Of a DNA stretch of 64,000 bases, positions 59,090 through 64,000 are shown piece after piece. Origin of the DNA: Paramacrobiotus metropolitanus (Eukaryota > Tardigrada > Eutardigrada > Parachela > Macrobiotidae). The notes under the pieces are model-generated. The model saw only the letters and a list, made by a program, of their open reading frames with translations. It had not been told where the DNA came from and ran no database searches. Location: assembly GCF_019649055.1 (NCBI RefSeq), contig NW_026570451.1, forward strand, positions 1 to 64,000. Reading direction: 5' to 3'. How positions within the stretch are numbered: position 1 is the stretch's first letter; every line of letters starts with the position of its first letter. The position numbers and the translations under genes were made by a program.

Positions 59090-61700
59090 TTACAATCCGA
59101 TATCGTAGTTAGCTTTGCCATCCACGTAGGCGCTCTTGATGAACGGCACCATGATTTCCGACGGAAAGACGATGTCGGCGATGGCCGGCTCCTTCAGCAT
59201 CTTCTGCATCCAGGCGTGCAGTTTAGGATAGTCGCGCTCCATCTTCAGATCGACACTGCGCACTTCACACACCGGCGCGATACGTTCGAACCACGGCCAA
59301 ATCATCACGTCCACGAAACCCATCTTGTCGCCTGCAGATAACAACGAAGTTATAGAACGACAAAAACTGGGAACGAATAACTTGAATGTAACGTGTACAT
59401 GCATGAGAATCTAATTCAACCAACAGAAATTAATCCATGTAAACTAATACTCAGATATTATAGATTCATTTATTTATTTATTTTTGGGACAGAAATCAAT
59501 TCAGTTATTGGCTCATCAAAACCGACGTACAGTACAAGAAAACTGAAAAGTCAACAGAACTGTTTATCTAAAAAATTAAAAGAATCTGAAAGTCTAAAAA
59601 TTAAAAGGTAAATCGCGCAAAAATAAGATCAGAATAAATCTGTGAATATACGATAGAAATGAAAGAACAGGATGCAACTCGAACGGGAACAGTGCTCACA
59701 GATACGTTCACAACGCTTACCTGCGAAATATTGACCAGTCAATGATTCCTCCACTTCTTTCAGGCCCTTTTTCAGCTCCTCGACTTTCTCTTTGTCACCC
59801 TTAGCGCCAACCGCGTTCAAATTGTTGATAAACTATAACACAGATCAAATAAATCGAAATAATAATTAAATAACCTGAAAAACGGAGGAAGATATGCCGG
59901 CGCAATAATGTCGCATTCAAGTTCTGTCGACGGAAAAAGTTCGCATACCTATACAGTATACTCTGTACACCACGATATTATACAGATTACAGAATACTCT
60001 GTAATAACGTAAAAGCACGACGAATAGATTAACCGTAAAATTTCAGTCAGGAAGTTCACTAGAAAAAATAGTATTCAACGAGATGTTTATAAAAGTGAGT
60101 TACAATAGCAAGAATTAATTTTCTAATGCTGATAATCATTCACAAAGAATTTCTTTCGATACGGCAAATGTTTTAAAACAGAAAAGTTTATTCATCATTC
60201 GTTAGAATGATACCTTTTGAGTAATGACTTCGATAGCCACCTTCTGACGAGCCTTTTCGTATTCATCTTTCGGCAACAGTTTCGGCTCATTGGGGAAATG
60301 CTCATCGACATACTCGGCGACAATCAGCGACTCGAAGACCGGTTGCGGCTTCCCGGGCTCGTGCAGCGTCGGCACCTTGCCCAGTGGGTTGTGATGGGCC
60401 ATGTACCATTCCGGCTTCTCCGTCAGGTTGATGTTCACAATTTCGTATCTGCAGCGATAACAATAACTAAACAAAAACATCAGTCCAACACGCCGGCATT
60501 CTTGGAAATCCGCAACGAAATAACAACATTAATACGAAAATAACATTTTCTAGTGCTACGTATGACTAGTAATATAAATTTTATATAAATTTGCTGCCAT
60601 GTGACGGAATATTAGTACACAAAACAGAAAGCATTACTGTACTGATGAGAATTGAAAATATGCGGGAGAAAGTGTAAAACAATGAGTGGGTACAGTATAG
60701 TACCTGCATGCCACTGTTCAAGAAACAAATAGAAGTATCCGAAATTATTTAAAAAAATAATATACCTAACATTTCCAATACATACATTCATATGTACAAG
60801 GTACATAAGTTACTTTAGCATTCACTAATAATTACGTGTATTACAATTCAGTTATACGAGTAATATGCGCACACTTACGGGATTTTTTTTATGTTCAGCG
60901 TCAAACGAGCCCGTTCAGCGTGTGGACAAAAGCGGTTGCTAAAGAGACACAGTTGCTTAGCGTCCAGCGTTGGTTTCTGCGAACCTACAACCACCAAGCA
61001 TGAAAATGATTCTAAGATGCTGCGGAAAGAATTCTGGAACGTTTGGAATTCATGTCAGCAGTTTACCGGTTGCATAGTGTGCCGGTTCCGCGAATTGTTT
61101 CAAAATATCCCCCAAAGCATCTTGCACCGTGGATCCGGAGTCATTCTCCTTAAAAAATCTGATCCCCAGGACAGCCTCTGTCTGGCGATGGCATACAACG
61201 TATGCCGGCTGCAAGAAAAAAATTGATGACTAGTCTTATTGTTAGTATTACCAGGGAAAACTGGGAATCGGCCTTTAACGCGCTTCTAGGAGCAGTCCAT
61301 ATATTACGTACGCAATAAACCAGGGACGGAAGGGTGCCAATAATGTCACAGCAGTGACAGCACCATAAGTGGAATATGTCGGATATTAGAGAATAGGGTC
61401 AAAATTTTTCCGAAAATCTGCGCACGTGATTTTTAGACCGTCCCTTAACAGTTTATCATGGCGGTATGCACTTACAATACGCGTGACACCATATCGCTCA
61501 CAATCAGCAACACCGTCTGGGTAGTCCAGGAATTCAGGGTACTGAAAATCCACAGTAAACTTCTCCGTGAAGTGCATCTTATTCGATACCCAAATATCAA
61601 ACATTTTGGGACCACCACGGCGACCACGCAGACCGGATGTTGTACGAGGATCGTTTTTGGATGGTAAGAATGTGATTACGTTCACTGCCAATTTGACCAT
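59090..61700 (-). CDS. GSTO: Thioredoxin-like / glutathione S-transferase omega fusion (GSTO-B)
   Basis: Six exons: 61700-61476, 61208-61067, 60984-60879, 60448-60214, 59832-59721 and 59331-59090. The sum is 1,062 bp, exactly 353 codons plus stop, with consistent phases and GT..AG borders. Residues about 1-120 resemble a thioredoxin fold: VNVITFLPSK, then DGVADCERYGVTRIPAYVV with the cis-Pro after the intron. No CxxC motif is seen. The omega GST follows: KQLCLFSNRFCPHAERARL with the active-site Cys, NPLGKVPTLHEPGK, ESLIVAEYVDEHFP, IWPWFERI, and the end NYDIGL. It would act as a cytosolic glutathione-dependent thiol transferase. The extra domain is not part of usual omega GSTs, which are about 240 residues. 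A shorter start inside exon 2 has no ATG in a suitable place. Confidence 0.85.
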
Positions 61701-63160
61701 TTTCCGATAATATTAGTCTCGCTCAATCTTCAACTCCCTGCAGAGATACCGTTAGCTGAACTTCGCTCTACAAAAGGGAAAAAGGGAAATCTGCTCCTCG
61801 GGCAACAAAAAATTACAATCAGTCAGCACGTTAAAGGATCATAGGAAGCCGCCATCGAACTTACAGAAAGCACGCAGGCTATTTATCAAATGAGAATCCA
61901 CGATTATTCAGCTTCGGCATGTGATAAAAGCGATCGGCTAGTAAATCCACACTGAACACAGGCTGTTCTGTCAAAGTACGGTGGTAAAGATATTAAAATA
62001 TTGTAAATAACCGGAATATCCGTTATTATGGCTAAAAGTCCTAAAACGGAAGCATCTCAAAAAATGATGAATGAGATCGAAAATGCTGGAGCATGGTAAA
62101 AAACCAGCCTACAGCAAAATGCCACTGACCCGAAGCGTCGATCGGTGCTAGTGGCAGTCTGGGTTTGTCCGACAATGCAAGATTCGTGACTCGATAGCAG
62201 TGACCAGTGTTGGCCCGTCTTACAACTTCGGCTCCCGGCCCGTTTCCGTCCCGTAAACTAGCCAGAACGGGACCGTCTCCCGTTAAATCCCGGCCCGTAT
62301 ATCTGCCATAGACTTAGTATGGCGGTTCACGTCCCGGCCCGTCCCGTTGGAAAGCTCAAACCGGACCCGTTTTCCGTAGTCGGCTCCGACCCGTAAAAGT
62401 TAGCCAACACTGGCAGTGACCGTACTTAATTGGCGGTCTGGCCGTGAAATACCATGCATGTGCCGGTATGCTTTCTCGTACATACAGTCGTGCTACAGTA
62501 CTGTATGTCGGTGTGCATACTCGTACTGTACTTACATAGATTTGATCAAAACATTTGCTTGGAAGTGAAAAACATTTGGTTGTAAATAAAAGCATTTGTC
62601 TGTAAAAAAAAACATTGTTTGTAACATTTGATTGGAAATTAAAAAGCATTTCTTTTTTTATTATTTGTTTGCAAAACGTCTGCGCGATTGGTACACCATA
62701 AGTTACAGCAGCTTTTCGTTTCAAAAACTCTGGTTTAATCCAATGCACACGAAAAAAAAATAATATTTATATGTCGATTGTGGGAGTGTAACAATTATTA
62801 CTCTTCAGTGAACGGAATAGCAGAACTTGCAGCAAGAACACTATCTTTTTCCTTTTTAGCTGCAACACTCATACTCTGGATTCTGTTACTGTACTTACTA
62901 ACCGGTAGATCAAATTCTGCATCTCGCAATATCGCACATGACAATCAACACCCGAAATATTCATATCCTGCACGAATTACGATGGATACAGTCATACCGA
63001 TACCCGAAAAAGGTGCAGATTTATTAGTATTTGACCAGTGGTGACCAGCATGTTTATGCCACTCATTATGTGGAAGGAAAGTACTACGGATTTAAGCCAT
63101 TATCAGCCACAGCGGTTTAATTAAACCAATCAAACAATGGAACTGCACACTAAATCAGAA
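61701..63160. other. Intergenic with a hAT MITE
   Basis: Besides the MITE at 62205-62412 there is a 22-codon ORF at about 62027-62095 (MAKSPKTEASQKMMNEIENA) that ends near a GT donor and could be a first exon on the plus strand, but nothing follows it. The open frame 62778-63044 has a hydrophobic stretch but no ATG. Confidence 0.45.
62205..62412. mobile_element. hAT-type MITE, 208 bp
   Basis: Termini CAGTGTTGGC / GCCAACACTG, flanked by the exact 8-bp duplication GCAGTGAC at 62197-62204 and 62413-62420. The interior has repeated cccggcccgt strings and no coding sequence. It is a different family from the MITE at 57.7 kb. Confidence 0.88.
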
Positions 63161-64000
63161 TTATTTGCCAGCGGCAGCCTGTCCGAACCGCTCAGCGACA
63201 TCCTTCCAGTTGACAATCTTCCGGATCTCCTTCACATAGTCAGCGCGAACATTCTTGTACTGTAGATAATAGGCATGCTCCCATACATCGATGCCCAGCA
63301 AGGGAACCAAACCTGTAAGATCCAGTTGACAGAATTGCCGCAACTCGCAAGTCAATCTCCATGCAGCTTTATTAAGAGTAGCAAAAAATATATGACTGTA
63401 CTGTTCGCATGCGTTCGCGTTAAAATAAAGAAAAATCCCATCACTGCGCGCATTTCCCCACGATAAAATAGAACACAAATTTCGACAAGAATGGACGGAG
63501 AAGTTGTACAAACAAAACGACTAAATCATTAACGGGCGAGACGCAACGGAAAATTATTCACGAATTAATAAAAACGAAATGTAAAACACTTCTCTCAGTA
63601 CTTAAAATTAGTACAGTACGTATCTTATACTAAAGTTCTTTCTAAAACTTGCAGTCTAAGCATTTAATTGTTTTGTAACTCACAGTCAGTGTACGGATAA
63701 GTGCAGCAATTACAATTAGTGCAGTAGAGGAAGAATATTTTTACAAGTTAATTTAAAAGTTTTAAAATTTAACTTTGTAAAATTTATCATTTTTTTAGCT
63801 TACCGAGAGTGGGTTCCAGTGGATCCTGGTTGGCGCACTGTGCAATGGCCAGGCGCTTCATTTTCGGACAATATCCCAGCCATGCCCATCCCGATCCTTG
63901 TACGGCTGTCGCCTTTTCGCTCAGCTTCTTCTTCGTCGACTCAACATCTCCGAAATCCCGTTTAATGGCAGCGGCAAGATCACCTAAAACCAACCGAAAA
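63161..64000 (-). CDS. SOD2: Manganese superoxide dismutase, copy 3 (5' part outside window)
   Basis: Two exons are inside the window: 63983-63804 ([20 protein letters not shown], then [20 protein letters not shown] and [12 protein letters not shown]) and 63312-63161 ([20 protein letters not shown], ending QAAAGK). The Asp and His metal ligands in DVWEHAY are intact and both exons are open, unlike exon 3 of copy 1. Exons with the first two metal-binding histidines should lie to the right of the window. One change from copies 1 and 2 is EIRKIV for EIWKIV. It pairs with GSTO-B as copy 1 pairs with GSTO-A. Confidence 0.88.

Noticed and set aside
62778-63044. 88-codon ORF with a transmembrane-like stretch
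   Set aside because: It has no ATG start and no acceptor that fixes a frame, and its end overlaps sequence related to the SOD 3' flank.

Overview
This is nuclear DNA from an animal, not a prokaryote. Conserved metazoan genes are split by GT..AG introns (from 47 bp to about 7 kb), AATAAA signals follow terminal exons, and about half the window is AT-rich intergenic or intronic DNA with fold-back elements, MITEs and short palindromes. I guess an ecdysozoan invertebrate, possibly a tardigrade (expanded oxidative-stress genes), but nothing in the sequence proves the phylum.

Layout. 0-1 kb: remnant of a LINE-like element. 1.5-4.8 kb (minus): copy I of an unrecognised, probably lineage-restricted protein. 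5.7-6.9 kb: fold-back element with a CCTAAGAA array. 9.7-13.6 kb: decayed integrase-type DNA transposon with terminal inverted repeats of about 420 bp. 15.6-16.1 kb: 3' exon of a coiled-coil gene. 18.9-21.0 kb (minus): omega-class glutathione S-transferase A, directly behind a 5' fragment of POLD2. 22.2-23.8 kb: four related palindromes. 23.8-24.2 kb: CWF19L2 fragment, next to a small membrane-protein ORF. 26.8-29.0 kb (minus): Mn superoxide dismutase copy 1. 29.85-39.09 kb (plus): complete 12-exon 5-oxoprolinase (OPLAH). 39.7-40.0 kb: small secreted protein. 41.9-42.0 kb: orphan SOD last exon. 45.2-54.8 kb (plus): copy II of the unknown protein, with a 4.5 kb fold-back element in its first intron. 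57.7 and 62.2 kb: two hAT-type MITEs with 8-bp target duplications. 59.1-61.7 kb (minus): GST omega B, intact, with an extra thioredoxin-like N-terminal part. 63.2 kb to the end (minus): SOD copy 3, running off the window.

Theme. GSTO-A then SOD-1 (18.9-29 kb) and GSTO-B then SOD-3 (59-64 kb) have the same order and strand, so a GSTO-SOD block appears to have been duplicated in tandem. OPLAH, which recycles 5-oxoproline to glutamate for glutathione synthesis, lies head-to-head with SOD-1. The window is therefore rich in redox and glutathione genes. SOD removes superoxide in mitochondria, GSTO uses glutathione for reductase-type reactions, and OPLAH feeds the gamma-glutamyl cycle.

Caution. 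Conserved exons of OPLAH, SOD-1, POLD2, CWF19L2 and the unknown family carry many small frame breaks, most explained by one or two missing bases in homopolymers or short repeats, while splice sites and protein similarity are kept. This looks more like uncorrected long-read assembly error than wholesale gene death, so 'pseudogene' calls here are provisional.
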